A DNA stretch of 64,000 nucleotides, from contig NZ_JBNXUO010000006.1 of assembly GCF_050563535.1 (NCBI RefSeq), positions 62,001 through 126,000 on the forward strand. Direction: 5' to 3'. The number at the start of each line of letters is the position of its first letter. Position 1 is the first letter of the stretch. The translations under genes were made by a program, and so were the position numbers. Under the pieces are notes generated by a model. The model saw nothing but the letters and a program-made list of their open reading frames with translations. It had not been told where the DNA came from and did no database searches. Source of the stretch: Falsiroseomonas sp050563535 (GTDB taxonomy: Bacteria > Pseudomonadota > Alphaproteobacteria > Acetobacterales > Acetobacteraceae). Shown piece after piece: positions 52,217-61,870 of this stretch.

Positions 52217-54055
52217 ATGGCCAGTCTACGCCTGACCGCGGCGGAAGCCACGGTGCGCTTCCTGGCGGCGCAGCAGACCGAGATCGAGGGCCGCGCCGTG
52301 CCCATCTTCGGCGGCGTCTGGGCGATCCTCGGCCATGGCAACGTCGCAGGGCTCGGCCCGGCGCTGCACGCATCCCGCAGGGCGCTGCCCACCTTCAGGG
52401 CGCACAACGAACAGGCCATGGCGCATGCCGCCATCGCCTATGCCAAGACCCATGCGCGCCGGCGCATGATGGCCTGCACCACCTCGGTCGGCCCGGGAGC
52501 CACCAACATGGTGACGGCCGCCGCGGTGGCGCATGTGAACCGCCTGCCGGTGCTGTTCCTGCCCGGCGACGTCTTCGCCAGCCGCCGCCCCGACCCCGTG
52601 CTCCAGCAGGTCGAGAGCTTCGCCGACGCCACCGTCTCGGCCAATGACTGCTTCCGCCCCGTCAGCCGCTTCTTCGACCGGATCATGCGGCCCGAGCAGC
52701 TTCTCGCCGCGCTGCCCGCCGCGATGCGCGTGCTGACCGACCCCGCCGAATGCGGCCCCGTCACGCTCGCCTTCCCGCAGGACGTCCAGACCGAGGCGAT
52801 GGACTGGCCCTCCGACTTCTTCCGCAAGCGGGTCTGGCGCCCGCGCGCGCCGGAGCCCGATGCGCGCGAACTGCGGGAAGCCGCGGCCCTGCTGCGGGAG
52901 GCGAAGCGCCCGCTGGCAATCGCCGGCGGCGGCGTGAAGTATGCCGGGGCGGAAGCCGCGCTGGCGGAATTCGCGCGCCGCCACGGCATCCCGGTGGCCG
53001 AGACGCAGGCGGGCAAGGGCAGCCTCGCCTGGAACGACCCCGGCAATCTCGGCGCCATCGGCGTCACCGGCAGCGCGGCGGCGAATGCGCTGGCGGAACA
53101 GGCGGATGTGGTGCTGGCGGTCGGCACGCGGCTGCAGGACTTCACCACCGGGTCGCGTGCGCTGTTCGGCAAGGCGCGGCTGCTGGCGTTGAACGTCGCG
53201 GCTTTCGATGCCCACAAGCACGCGGCGCAGCCGCTGGTGGCCGATGCGGCGCGCGGGCTCGCGGCCCTCACCGCCGCGCTCGGCCGCTGGTCCGCGCCGC
53301 GTGTCTGGCAGGAGAAGGCGGTGACCGCCACCGCCCGCTGGCATCGCGCGGTGGACCGCGTGACCGCGCCGCCGAAGCCGAGATCCACCGCCCTGCCCAC
53401 CGATGCGCAGGTGGTCGGCGCCGTGAACCGCGCCATGCCGGAACGCGGCATCGTGGTCTGCGCCGCCGGCGGCCTGCCGGGGGAGCTGCACAAGCTGTGG
53501 CGCGCCACGGATGCCGCCGGCTACCACCTGGAATACGGCTATTCCTGCATGGGCTACGAGATCGCCGGCGGGCTCGGCGCCAGGCTGGCCGCGCCCGACC
53601 GCGAGGTGGTGGTGATGGTCGGCGACGGCAGCTACCTGATGATGAACAGCGAGATCGCGACCTCCGTCGCGATGGGCGCGAAGCTGACCATCGTGGTGCT
53701 CGACAACCGCGGCTTCGGCTGCATCAGCCGCCTCCAGCGCGGCACGGGGGGCGAGCCCTTCAACAACCTGCTGCCCGCCGCCGCGCCGAGGGTGGACTTC
53801 GCCGCCCATGCCGCCTCCCTCGGCGCCGAGGCGCGCAAGGTGGACGGCATCGCCGCGCTGGAAGCCGCGCTTCCGGACGCGTTCCGCGCGAAGCGCACGC
53901 AGGTGCTGGTGATCGACACCGACCCCGGGACCGGCACCGCCGAGGGCGGCGCCTGGTGGGAGGTGCCGGTCCCCGCCGTCCCCCGCACGCCCGCCCAGGC
54001 CGAGGCCCGCGAGGCCTACGAGACCAACCGCCAGCGCCAGACCTCCGGAGCCTGA
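52217..54055 (+). CDS. iolD: 3D-(3,5/4)-trihydroxycyclohexane-1,2-dione hydrolase
   Basis: A 612-residue ThDP enzyme of the usual IolD length. The N-terminal domain has IFGGVWAILGHGNVAGLG and the catalytic-Glu region FRAHNEQAMAHAA. The central domain is near 210-345. The ThDP site is VVVMVGDGSYLMMNSEIATS, then LDNRGFGCISRLQRGTGG, which is strongly IolD-like. It opens the ring of the diketo intermediate to 5-deoxy-glucuronate. iolE follows 1 bp later. iolB, iolC, iolJ and iolA are not in the window. Confidence 0.95.
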   Translation: MASLRLTAAEATVRFLAAQQTEIEGRAVPIFGGVWAILGHGNVAGLGPALHASRRALPTFRAHNEQAMAHAAIAYAKTHARRRMMACTTSVGPGATNMVTAAAVAHVNRLPVLFLPGDVFASRRPDPVLQQVESFADATVSANDCFRPVSRFFDRIMRPEQLLAALPAAMRVLTDPAECGPVTLAFPQDVQTEAMDWPSDFFRKRVWRPRAPEPDARELREAAALLREAKRPLAIAGGGVKYAGAEAALAEFARRHGIPVAETQAGKGSLAWNDPGNLGAIGVTGSAAANALAEQADVVLAVGTRLQDFTTGSRALFGKARLLALNVAAFDAHKHAAQPLVADAARGLAALTAALGRWSAPRVWQEKAVTATARWHRAVDRVTAPPKPRSTALPTDAQVVGAVNRAMPERGIVVCAAGGLPGELHKLWRATDAAGYHLEYGYSCMGYEIAGGLGARLAAPDREVVVMVGDGSYLMMNSEIATSVAMGAKLTIVVLDNRGFGCISRLQRGTGGEPFNNLLPAAAPRVDFAAHAASLGAEARKVDGIAALEAALPDAFRAKRTQVLVIDTDPGTGTAEGGAWWEVPVPAVPRTPAQAEAREAYETNRQRQTSGA

Positions 54056-54056
54056 C

Positions 54057-54947
54057 ATGCCCATCCGCCTCGGCATCAACCCGCTGACCTGGACCAATGA
54101 CGACATGCCGGAGCTGGGCGCGGAGACGCCGCTCGAGACCTGCCTTGCGGAAGCGAGGCAGGCCGGCTTCGCGGGGGTCGAGCTCGGCAACAAGTTCCCC
54201 CGCGTGGCATCGGAACTGAAGCCGGTCCTGGACCGCCACGGGCTCGCGCTCGCCTCCGGCTGGTACGGCTCGCGCCTGCTGGAGCGCGACGTGGATGCCG
54301 AGATGGCGGAAGCCGAGCCGCATGTCGCGCTGCTCGCGGCACTCGGCTGCACGGTGATGGTCCATGCCGAGGTGTCCCGCGCCATCCACGGCGAGCGCAC
54401 CACGCCTCTGTCGCGCCGCCCGGTGCTGTCGGATGCGGACTGGGCGGTGCTTTCGCCGCGGCTGGCCGAGATGGGGCGCCGCCTGAAGGCGCGCGGCCTG
54501 CACCTCGCCTACCACCACCACATGGGCACGGTGATCGAGACCGAGGCGGAGGTGGACCGGCTGATGGCGACGACGGGGCCGGAGGTCGGGCTGCTGCTGG
54601 ACACCGGCCACCTGACCTTCGCGGGCGGCGATCCGGCGGCGGCGGCGAAGCGCCACGCCGCGCGCGTGGTCCATGTGCACTGCAAGGACGTCCGGCGCGA
54701 GGTGATGCAGGACGCGAAGCGCCGCGACCTGCCCTTCCTGGAAGCCGTGCTGGCCGGCGTCTTCACCGTGCCGGGCGATGGCTGCGTGGACTACGCCGCC
54801 GTGCTGCCGCATGTCGCCGCCGCGGGCTATGCCGGCTGGCTGGTGGTGGAGGCCGAGCAGGACCCCGCCAAGGCGCATCCGCTGACCTATGCCCGGATGG
54901 GGCACGACAACCTGGCCCGGCTGGCGGCGGCCGCCTTCGGCGGCTAG
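54057..54947 (+). CDS. iolE: Inosose dehydratase
   Basis: A 296-residue xylose-isomerase-like TIM barrel. The opening IRLGINPLTWTNDDMPELG and FAGVELGNKFPRVASELKPV are IolE signatures, with HHHMGTVIETEAEVDRLMAT and DTGHLTFAGGDP providing metal ligands. It dehydrates scyllo-inosose to the diketone that IolD hydrolyses. It directly follows iolD, so the two steps are coexpressed. Confidence is high because order and motifs agree. Confidence 0.95.
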   Translation: MPIRLGINPLTWTNDDMPELGAETPLETCLAEARQAGFAGVELGNKFPRVASELKPVLDRHGLALASGWYGSRLLERDVDAEMAEAEPHVALLAALGCTVMVHAEVSRAIHGERTTPLSRRPVLSDADWAVLSPRLAEMGRRLKARGLHLAYHHHMGTVIETEAEVDRLMATTGPEVGLLLDTGHLTFAGGDPAAAAKRHAARVVHVHCKDVRREVMQDAKRRDLPFLEAVLAGVFTVPGDGCVDYAAVLPHVAAAGYAGWLVVEAEQDPAKAHPLTYARMGHDNLARLAAAAFGG

Positions 54948-54957
54948 CCTTCACGGC

Positions 54958-56130
54958 ATGGACGCATCGCCGCACGGCGCGACGCGCGTCGTCCTCGCGC
55001 TCGGCACGGCGCAGACGCTGTCCTGGGCGTCGAGCTACTACCTGCCGGCGATCCTCGCCGCGCCGATGGCGCGCGAATTCGGGCTTTCGACGAGCTGGGT
55101 GTTCGGCGCCTTCTCGGCGGCGCTGGTCCTCTCGGCCCTGCTCGGCCCGGCGGTGGGGCGCGCGATCGACCGCCGCGGCGGGCGGGGCGTGCTGGCGCTG
55201 TCGAACCTGGTGCTGGCGGCGGGGCTCGGCCTGCTGGCGGCGGCGCCGGGGCCGCTGGTGCTGGGGCTGGGCTGGGCGGTGCTCGGCATCGGCATGGCGA
55301 TGGGGCTGTACGACGCGGCCTTCGCCACGCTCGCGGGGCTCTATGGCCGGGCGGCGCGGGGGCCGATCACCGGCATCACGCTGATCGCGGGCTTCGCCAG
55401 CACGGTCGGCTGGCCGGCCTCCGCGCTGATGGAGGAGGCGGTGGGCTGGCGCGGCGCCTGCCTGGCCTGGGCGTCGCTGCAACTGCTGCTCGCCCTGCCG
55501 CTCAACCGCCTGCTGGTCCCGCCCGCGCCGCCGCCGGAGAGGAACCAGGCCGCGACGGAGGACGGGCCGCCGCCACCCCGCTTCGCCATGCCGCTGCTGG
55601 CCTTCGTCTTCGCCGCGACCTGGTTCGTCACCGGCGCGATGGCGGCGCACCTCCCGGCGATGCTGCAGCAGGCGGGCGCGACGCCGGCGCTGGCCATCGC
55701 GGCGGCGGCGCTGGTCGGCCCCGCGCAGGTGGCAGCGCGGCTGGCGGAATTCGGCCTGCTGCGGCGGTTCCACCCGTTGGTGGCCGCGCGGCTCGCGACG
55801 CTCGGCCATCCGCTCGGCGTCGCGGCGATGGCGGCCTTCGGCGCGCCGGCGGCGATGGCCTTCGCGGTGCTGCACGGCATGGGCAACGGGATGCTGACCA
55901 TCGCCAAGGGCACGCTGCCGCTGGCCGTCTTCGGGCCGGCCGGCTACGGCGCGCGCCAGGGCTGGATCGGCGCGCCGGCGCGGCTGCTGCAATCCTTCGC
56001 GCCCTTCCTGTTCGGCCTGCTGCTGGAAGGCGCGGGCGTCGGCGCCGCGCTGGCGCTGACCACCGGCTGCACGCTGGCCGCCTTCGTGGCGCTGATGCTG
56101 CTGCGGCCCGCGCGGCGCGCCTCAGGCTGA
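54958..56130 (+). CDS. MFS transporter
   Basis: A 390-residue, 12-helix major facilitator. The N-terminal half has the loop 2-3 motif GRAIDRRGGRGVLALS. The central loop (about 183-203, proline-rich with charged residues) separates the halves. It resembles MFS proteins of the oxalate/formate-type or general carboxylate group rather than classical inositol permeases. It lies 10 bp after iolE and may move an inositol product or be unrelated. Its last 9 bp overlap the convergent LysR gene end. Confidence 0.87.
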   Translation: MDASPHGATRVVLALGTAQTLSWASSYYLPAILAAPMAREFGLSTSWVFGAFSAALVLSALLGPAVGRAIDRRGGRGVLALSNLVLAAGLGLLAAAPGPLVLGLGWAVLGIGMAMGLYDAAFATLAGLYGRAARGPITGITLIAGFASTVGWPASALMEEAVGWRGACLAWASLQLLLALPLNRLLVPPAPPPERNQAATEDGPPPPRFAMPLLAFVFAATWFVTGAMAAHLPAMLQQAGATPALAIAAAALVGPAQVAARLAEFGLLRRFHPLVAARLATLGHPLGVAAMAAFGAPAAMAFAVLHGMGNGMLTIAKGTLPLAVFGPAGYGARQGWIGAPARLLQSFAPFLFGLLLEGAGVGAALALTTGCTLAAFVALMLLRPARRASG

Positions 56131-57048
56131 ACCCTTCCCCGCCGGCGCCACCCCCGCGATCTCCTGCCGCAGCCAGGCGGCGAAGGCCTGCACGGTGGAC
56201 CGGCGCGACGCGCTGTCGGTCATCACCAGGTGGTATCCGGTCCCGTCCTCCAGCACCGGCGCGAAGGGGCGCAGCAGCCGCCCTTCGGCGATCGCATCGG
56301 CCACCAGCACGCCCCAGGCGATGGCGATGCCCTGTCCGGCCTCCGCCGCGGCCAGGGCCAGCGCCGTCTCCCCGAAGCGCGGCCCGGCGGCGGCGAGCGC
56401 GGGGTCGAGCCCCGCGACGGCCAGCCAGGCCTGCCAATGCGGCCGCTCGGCGTAGTGCAGCAGCAGGCTGCGGGAGAGCAGCTCGCCCGGCGGCGCCTCC
56501 CGCCCCCCGCCGTCGAGCAGGGCGGGCGCGCAGACCGGGAACATCACCTCCCGCGTCAGCGTCTGCACCACATGGCCGGGCCATTCGCCGTTGCCCGTGC
56601 GGATCGCGACGTCCACATCCGCGCCGTGCAGCTGCGCGAAGTAGCGATGCGTCTCCAGCCGCAGCTCGATCCAGGGGTGGGCGCGCACGAATCCCGCGAT
56701 GCGCGGCGCCAGCACCCGCATGGCGAAGGTGCGCGCGGCGTTGACCACCAGCGTGGTGCGCGTGCGCGGCTGGCCGATGCGCAGCAGCCCCGCCTCCAGC
56801 TGGTCGATGCCGCGCCGGACATAGTCCGCCAGCAGGTCCCCCGCTTCCGTCAGGCGCAACCCGCGCGGCCCGCGGGTGAACAGCGGCTCGCGCAGGCGTT
56901 CCTCCAGCGCCTTGATCTGGCGGCTGATGGCGCCCTGGGTGACGCCCAACTCCTCCGCCGCGCGGCCCATGTTCAGGTGGCGCGCCGCCGCATCGAAGGC
57001 GCGCAGCGCCTGCAGGGGCAGCCCTGCGGTGCCTTGAGCTGAACTCAT
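56122..57048 (-). CDS. LysR-family transcriptional regulator (GcvA-like)
   Basis: A 308-residue LysR regulator. The winged HTH is LQALRAFDAAARHLNMGRAA then LGVTQGAISRQIKALEERL; the effector domain starts near 95 (TTLVVNAARTFAMRVLAPRI) and includes VDVAIRTGNGEWPG, typical of the GcvA/AmpR group. It is divergent from hyuB, so it probably controls the hydantoinase-like operon. ATG 57048 chosen over 57060. It overlaps the MFS gene tail to tail by 9 bp. Confidence 0.92.
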   Translation of the reverse strand: MSSAQGTAGLPLQALRAFDAAARHLNMGRAAEELGVTQGAISRQIKALEERLREPLFTRGPRGLRLTEAGDLLADYVRRGIDQLEAGLLRIGQPRTRTTLVVNAARTFAMRVLAPRIAGFVRAHPWIELRLETHRYFAQLHGADVDVAIRTGNGEWPGHVVQTLTREVMFPVCAPALLDGGGREAPPGELLSRSLLLHYAERPHWQAWLAVAGLDPALAAAGPRFGETALALAAAEAGQGIAIAWGVLVADAIAEGRLLRPFAPVLEDGTGYHLVMTDSASRRSTVQAFAAWLRQEIAGVAPAGKGSA

Positions 57049-57125
57049 GGCTCGGCACACTAGAGCGTCGCTACCGGCGCGACCAGCCCGCCCCGATACT
57101 GCCCCGACCGCATGAGGCAGGACGC

Positions 57126-58775
57126 ATGAAGCCGGGCAGGCGTTTCGACCCCGTCACCCTCCAGATCCTCTGGAGCCGCCTGATCTCCATCGCGGACGAG
57201 GCGGCGGCGGCGCTGCTGCGCACCTCCTTCTCCACCATCGTCCGCGAATCCAACGACTACGCGACGGTGCTGATGGACGCCAACGGCGACAGCCTGGCCG
57301 AGAATTCGACCGGCATCCCGAGCTTCGTCGGCCTGCTGCCGCGCACGCTGCGCCACATGCTGGCGGAGGTGCCGGTGGAGGACCTGCGGCCGGGCGACGT
57401 GCTCATCACCAACGACCCCTGGATGGGCACGGGCCACCTGCTGGACATCACCATGGCGTCGCCGATCTTCCGCGGCGGCCGCATCGTCGCCTTCGCGGGC
57501 GCCACCTCCCACATGCCCGACATCGGCGGCACGCTGTGGTCCGCCGACTGCACGGAGATGTACGAGGAAGGCATCCGCATCCACCCCACCCGCTTCCTGG
57601 TCGGCGGGCGGGAGAACCGGGACGTGGCGAACTTCATCCGCGGCAATGTCCGCGTCGCCGACCAGGTGATGGGCGACATCCAGGCGCAGATCACCGCGCA
57701 GGCGGTCTGCGCGCGCCGCGTGATGGAATTCCTCGACGACACCGGCCTCGACGACCTGACGGAGCTGTCCGCCGAATTGCAGGACCGCGCCGACCGCGCC
57801 ATGCGCAAGGCCATCTCCGCCCTGCCGGACGGCACCTGGCGCGGCGTGGTCCATGCCGATGGCTACGAGGAGCAGGAGACGCGGATCGAATGCGCCGTCA
57901 CGGTCGAGGGCGACCGCCTCACCGTCGACTACGCCGGCACCTCCCCGCAGATCGCGCGCGGGCTCAACAGCGTGATGAACTACACCTACGCCTACACGGT
58001 CTACCCGCTGAAATGCGCGCTGGACCCGCTGACCCCGCGGAACGAGGGCAGCTACCGCGCGGTGACGGTGACGGCGCCGGAAGGCAGCATCCTCAACCCG
58101 ACGCCGCCCGCGCCGGTCAATGCGCGGCACCTCACCGGCCTGTTCCTCTCCGGCGCGGTCTATCAGTGCCTCGCGCAGGTCGTGCCGGGCAAGGTGGTGG
58201 CGGACAGCGCATCCCCCAGCCCGCGGCCTGTCTACACCGGCCGCGCGCCTGGGGGCGACCGCTTCAGCCAGGTGCTGTTCGGCAGCGGCGGCATGGGGGC
58301 CAGCGCCCATGCGGATGGCCTCAACACCACCGCCTTCCCGACCAATTCCGGCAGCGGCAGCATCGAGGCCTTCGAATCCTCCGCGCCCATCGTGGTGTGG
58401 AAGAAGGACCTGCTGCCCGACAGCGGCGGCCCCGGCCGCTTCCGCGGCGGCCTCGGGCAGGAGGTGGAGCTGGAGGTGATGACGGAGGAGCCGGTGCGCC
58501 TCTCCCTCATCTCCGACCGCATGAAGCACCCGCCGCTCGGCCTCGACGGCGGCGGGGCGGGCGCGCCGGCGCTGGTGCGGCTGCAGGACGGGCGGACGCC
58601 GCATCCGAAGTCCCGGTCCCAGCTGCGGCCGGGCGACCGCCTGCTGATGCATTACGGCGGCGGCGGCGGCTATGGTGACCCGCGCGAGAGGGACCCGGCC
58701 GCGATCGAGCGCGACCTCGAGGACGGCTACGTCACGCCCGAAGGCGCAATACGGGATTACGGGAGGAAGGGATGA
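57126..58775 (+). CDS. hyuB: Hydantoinase B/oxoprolinase-family subunit
   Basis: A 549-residue HyuB-type protein. It begins DPVTLQILWSRLISIADEAA, then FSTIVRESNDYATVLMDANG, NDPWMGTGHLLDITMASPIF, and late FRGGLGQEVELEV and GGGGGYGDPRERDP, all conserved in the family. With HyuA it forms an ATP-dependent amidohydrolase or carboxylase (N-methylhydantoinase, oxoprolinase, acetophenone/acetone carboxylase types). The B-before-A order with a receptor gene between is unusual. Divergent from the LysR gene. Confidence 0.92.
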   Translation: MKPGRRFDPVTLQILWSRLISIADEAAAALLRTSFSTIVRESNDYATVLMDANGDSLAENSTGIPSFVGLLPRTLRHMLAEVPVEDLRPGDVLITNDPWMGTGHLLDITMASPIFRGGRIVAFAGATSHMPDIGGTLWSADCTEMYEEGIRIHPTRFLVGGRENRDVANFIRGNVRVADQVMGDIQAQITAQAVCARRVMEFLDDTGLDDLTELSAELQDRADRAMRKAISALPDGTWRGVVHADGYEEQETRIECAVTVEGDRLTVDYAGTSPQIARGLNSVMNYTYAYTVYPLKCALDPLTPRNEGSYRAVTVTAPEGSILNPTPPAPVNARHLTGLFLSGAVYQCLAQVVPGKVVADSASPSPRPVYTGRAPGGDRFSQVLFGSGGMGASAHADGLNTTAFPTNSGSGSIEAFESSAPIVVWKKDLLPDSGGPGRFRGGLGQEVELEVMTEEPVRLSLISDRMKHPPLGLDGGGAGAPALVRLQDGRTPHPKSRSQLRPGDRLLMHYGGGGGYGDPRERDPAAIERDLEDGYVTPEGAIRDYGRKG

Positions 58776-59755
58776 GCCTGCGCCCTACGCGCCGCGGCCT
58801 TGCCGCCGCCGCCGCGCTGCTGCTGCCTGCCGCCGCCCGCGCGCAGCCGCGCTGGCCGGACCGCCCGCTCCGCATGGTGGTGCCCTGGGCGGCCGGCGGC
58901 GGGTCCGACACGCTGGCGCGCCTGCTGGCGGTGCCGATGGGCCAGGGCCTCGGCCAGCCGGTGGTGGTGGAGAACCGCGCCGGCGCCGGCGCGGTCATCG
59001 GCTCGGAAGCCGTGATGCGCGCCGCGCCGGACGGCACCACCCTGCTGCTGGGCGACACGCCGCTGGCCACCGTCCCCGCCGTGCAGGCCGCTGCCGGCCG
59101 CCCCGTTCCCTTCGAGGCCGCGCGGGACTTCACCGCCATCTGCGCCCTGGCCGAGGCGCCGGGCCTGCTGACCGTGCAGGGCGCGTCCCCCTTCCGCGGC
59201 ATGGCCGACCTGCTGGCGGCCGCGCGCGCCAACCCCAGCGCCATCAACTTCGCCTCCGCCGGCACCGCGAGCAGCACGCACCTGATGCTGGAACTGCTGC
59301 AGATGCGCAGCGGCGTGCGGATGACGCATGTGCCCTATCGCGGCGCCGCGCCGGCGGTGCAGGACGTGCTGAACGGCACGGTGCAGGCCACCTTCATGGC
59401 GCTCGCCACCGCCGCGCCGCTCGTCGCCTCCGGCCAGGTGCGCGTGCTCGGCGTGGCCGGGGAGGCGCGGATGCCGGCGCTGCCGGACGTGCCGACGATG
59501 CGCGAACAGGGCATCGACCTGGTCGCCGGCTTCTGGTGGGGCCTGCTCGGCCCGGCCGGCATCCCGGAGCCGGTGGTCGCGCGGCTCGGCGCCGCCGCGA
59601 ACGAGGCGATGGACGCCGAGGCGGTGGCGGCGCGGCTGCCCGCGCTCGGCCTGCAGCGCCTGCGCCTCGGCCCCGCCGCGTTCCGTGACCTGCTGGCGCG
59701 CGAGACGACGCGCTGGCGCGAGGTGGTGCAGGCGGCGGGGATCGTGCCGGAATGA
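58772..59755 (+). CDS. Bug/TctC-family periplasmic solute receptor (3 of 4), between hyuB and hyuA
   Basis: A 327-residue receptor with export signal (RRGLAAAAALLLPAAARAQ). It has WPDRPLRMVVPWAAGGGSDTL, ENRAGAGAVIGSEAVMRAAP and VPYRGAAPAVQDVLNG, the Bug pattern. It overlaps hyuB (ATGA) and hyuA (ATGA), so it is locked into the operon and should bind the HyuAB substrate, perhaps a cyclic amide or lactam-type acid. No TctAB in the window. Confidence 0.92.
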   Translation: MSLRPTRRGLAAAAALLLPAAARAQPRWPDRPLRMVVPWAAGGGSDTLARLLAVPMGQGLGQPVVVENRAGAGAVIGSEAVMRAAPDGTTLLLGDTPLATVPAVQAAAGRPVPFEAARDFTAICALAEAPGLLTVQGASPFRGMADLLAAARANPSAINFASAGTASSTHLMLELLQMRSGVRMTHVPYRGAAPAVQDVLNGTVQATFMALATAAPLVASGQVRVLGVAGEARMPALPDVPTMREQGIDLVAGFWWGLLGPAGIPEPVVARLGAAANEAMDAEAVAARLPALGLQRLRLGPAAFRDLLARETTRWREVVQAAGIVPE

Positions 59756-61857
59756 AGGATGGAACCTTGCGGATCGGCGTCGATGTCGGCGGCACCTTCA
59801 CCGACTTCGTTCTGGTGGACGAGGCGCGCGGCCGCATCCTGACCGGCAAGCGCCTGACCACGCCCGACGATCCGGGCCGCGCCATCCTCGATGGCCTGGA
59901 GCGCCTGCTGCGGGAGGCGGGGGCGGATATCGGGGCGGTGCGGCAGATCGTGCACGGCACGACGCTGGTCACCAACACGGTGATCGAGCGCAAGGGCGCG
60001 CGCATCGGCCTGATCACCACGCGCGGCTTCCGCGACAGCCTCGAGATGGGGCGGGAGATGCGCTACGACCTCTACGACCTGTTCCTCGAGAAGCCGGAGC
60101 CGCTGGTGCCGCGGCCGCGCCGCCATGCGGTGACCGAACGACTGGACGCGCGCGGCCGCGTGCTGCTGCCGCTCGCCGAGGCGGAGGTGCGCGACGCCGC
60201 GCGCGCGCTGGCCGCGCAGGGGGTGGAGGCGGTGGCCGTCTGCCTGCTGCACAGCTACCTCGACCCCGCGCATGAGCGCCGCGTGCGGGAGATCCTGGCC
60301 GAGGAACTGCCGGGCCTGCGCGTCACGCTGTCATCGGATGTCGCGCCGGAGATCCGGGAATACGAACGCGCCAACACCGCCTGCGTGAACGCCTATGTCC
60401 AGCCGCTGATGGACCGCTACCTGGCGGCGCTGGAGGCGGAGCTGGGCCGGCGCGGCCTGCGCGGCCCGCTGCACCTGATGCTGTCCGCCGGCGGCATCGC
60501 CACCGTGCGCCACGCCCGCGCCAACCCCGTCCAGCTGATCGAGAGCGGGCCCGCCGCCGGCGCGCTGGCGGCGATGCATTTCGGCCGGCTCTGCGGGGTC
60601 GAGGACATGATCTCCTTCGACATGGGCGGCACCACCGCGAAGATGTGCCTGATCGAGGGCGGCGAGGCCGAGCACGCCTCCACCTTCGAGGCCGCGCGCG
60701 TGCGGCGCTTCAGGAAGGGCTCCGGCCTGCCGCTGAAGGTGCCGGTGATCGACCTGATCGAGATCGGCGCCGGCGGCGGCTCCATCGCGCAGGCGAGCGA
60801 GATGGGGCTGCTGACGGTCGGGCCCGAAAGCGCCGGCAGCGTGCCCGGCCCGGTCTGCTACGCCCGCGGCGGCACGCGGCCGACGGTGACGGATGCGGAC
60901 CTGCTGCTCGGCTACCTCTCGCCCGAATACTTCCTGGGCGGGGAGATGGCGCTCGACCGCGCGGCGGTGGAACGCGCGGTGGAGGAGAGGCTGGCGAAGC
61001 CGCTCGGCATGACGGTGCTGGAGGCGGCGGCCGGCATCCACGCCGTGGTGAACGAGAACATGGCCGCCGCGACGCGGATGTACGTTGCGGAGAAGGGCAG
61101 GGACCCGCGCCGCTACGCGCTGCTCGCCTTCGGCGGCGCGGGGCCGGTGCATGCCTACGGGCTCGCGAAGCTGCTGAAGCTGTCGCGCGTGATCGTGCCG
61201 GCGGGGGCGGGGGTCGCCTCCGCGCTCGGCTTCCTCGTCGCGGCGCCGGCGATCGACCTGGTGCGGAGCGGCGTGCAGCGCCTGTCCGCCGTGGACTGGG
61301 ACGCGGTCGGCGCGAAATTCGCCGGGATGGAGGCCGAGGCGCGCGCCATGATCGAGGAGGCCGGCGCGGCGCCCGGCGACGTCGCCTTCGCCCGCAGCGC
61401 GGATATGCGCTTCCTCGGCCAGGGCTTCGACATCAATGTGCGGCTGCCTGCGACGGTGACCGGGGAGACGGTGCGGGAGGCCTTCCTCGACACCTACCAG
61501 CGCCTGTTCGACCGCCGCATCGAGGGGGTCGCGATCGAGGTGCTGAGCTGGCGCCTGCATGCCGGCGCCACCCGCCCGCGCGTGCCGGAGACGGTGGGCG
61601 AGGCCGCCCCCGCCGGCGCCGCGCGCAAGGGCACGCGCCCGGTCTGGTTCGCGGAGACGGGGATGGCGCCCTGCGCGGTCTATGACCGCTACCGCCTGCC
61701 GCCCGGCCAGCGCATCCCGGGCCCGGCGGTGGTGGAGGAGCGCGAATCGACCGTCGTCGTCGGCCCCGATGCCAGCATCACCGCCGATGCCCGCGGCAAC
61801 CTGCTGATCGAGATCGCGGCCGAACCGGCCGCCATGCCTGCCGACGCCGCCGAGTAG
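59752..61857 (+). CDS. hyuA: Hydantoinase A/oxoprolinase-family subunit
   Basis: A 701-residue HyuA-type ATPase subunit of typical length. The ASKHA nucleotide site starts IGVDVGGTFTDFVLVDEARG; VHGTTLVTNTVIERKGARIG and ISFDMGGTTAKMCLIEGGEA are the two phosphate-binding motifs, with EIGAGGGSIA and LAFGGAGPVHAYGLA later. It phosphorylates or activates the amide for cleavage with HyuB. Coupled by ATGA overlap to the preceding receptor. Confidence 0.93.
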   Translation: MKDGTLRIGVDVGGTFTDFVLVDEARGRILTGKRLTTPDDPGRAILDGLERLLREAGADIGAVRQIVHGTTLVTNTVIERKGARIGLITTRGFRDSLEMGREMRYDLYDLFLEKPEPLVPRPRRHAVTERLDARGRVLLPLAEAEVRDAARALAAQGVEAVAVCLLHSYLDPAHERRVREILAEELPGLRVTLSSDVAPEIREYERANTACVNAYVQPLMDRYLAALEAELGRRGLRGPLHLMLSAGGIATVRHARANPVQLIESGPAAGALAAMHFGRLCGVEDMISFDMGGTTAKMCLIEGGEAEHASTFEAARVRRFRKGSGLPLKVPVIDLIEIGAGGGSIAQASEMGLLTVGPESAGSVPGPVCYARGGTRPTVTDADLLLGYLSPEYFLGGEMALDRAAVERAVEERLAKPLGMTVLEAAAGIHAVVNENMAAATRMYVAEKGRDPRRYALLAFGGAGPVHAYGLAKLLKLSRVIVPAGAGVASALGFLVAAPAIDLVRSGVQRLSAVDWDAVGAKFAGMEAEARAMIEEAGAAPGDVAFARSADMRFLGQGFDINVRLPATVTGETVREAFLDTYQRLFDRRIEGVAIEVLSWRLHAGATRPRVPETVGEAAPAGAARKGTRPVWFAETGMAPCAVYDRYRLPPGQRIPGPAVVEERESTVVVGPDASITADARGNLLIEIAAEPAAMPADAAE

Positions 61858-61870
61858 AAGGAACGCCCGC

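Noticed and set aside
56122..56130. Tail-to-tail overlap of the MFS and LysR genes as a regulatory antisense pair
   Set aside because: A 9-bp convergent overlap is ordinary in a genome this dense and gives no evidence of regulation.
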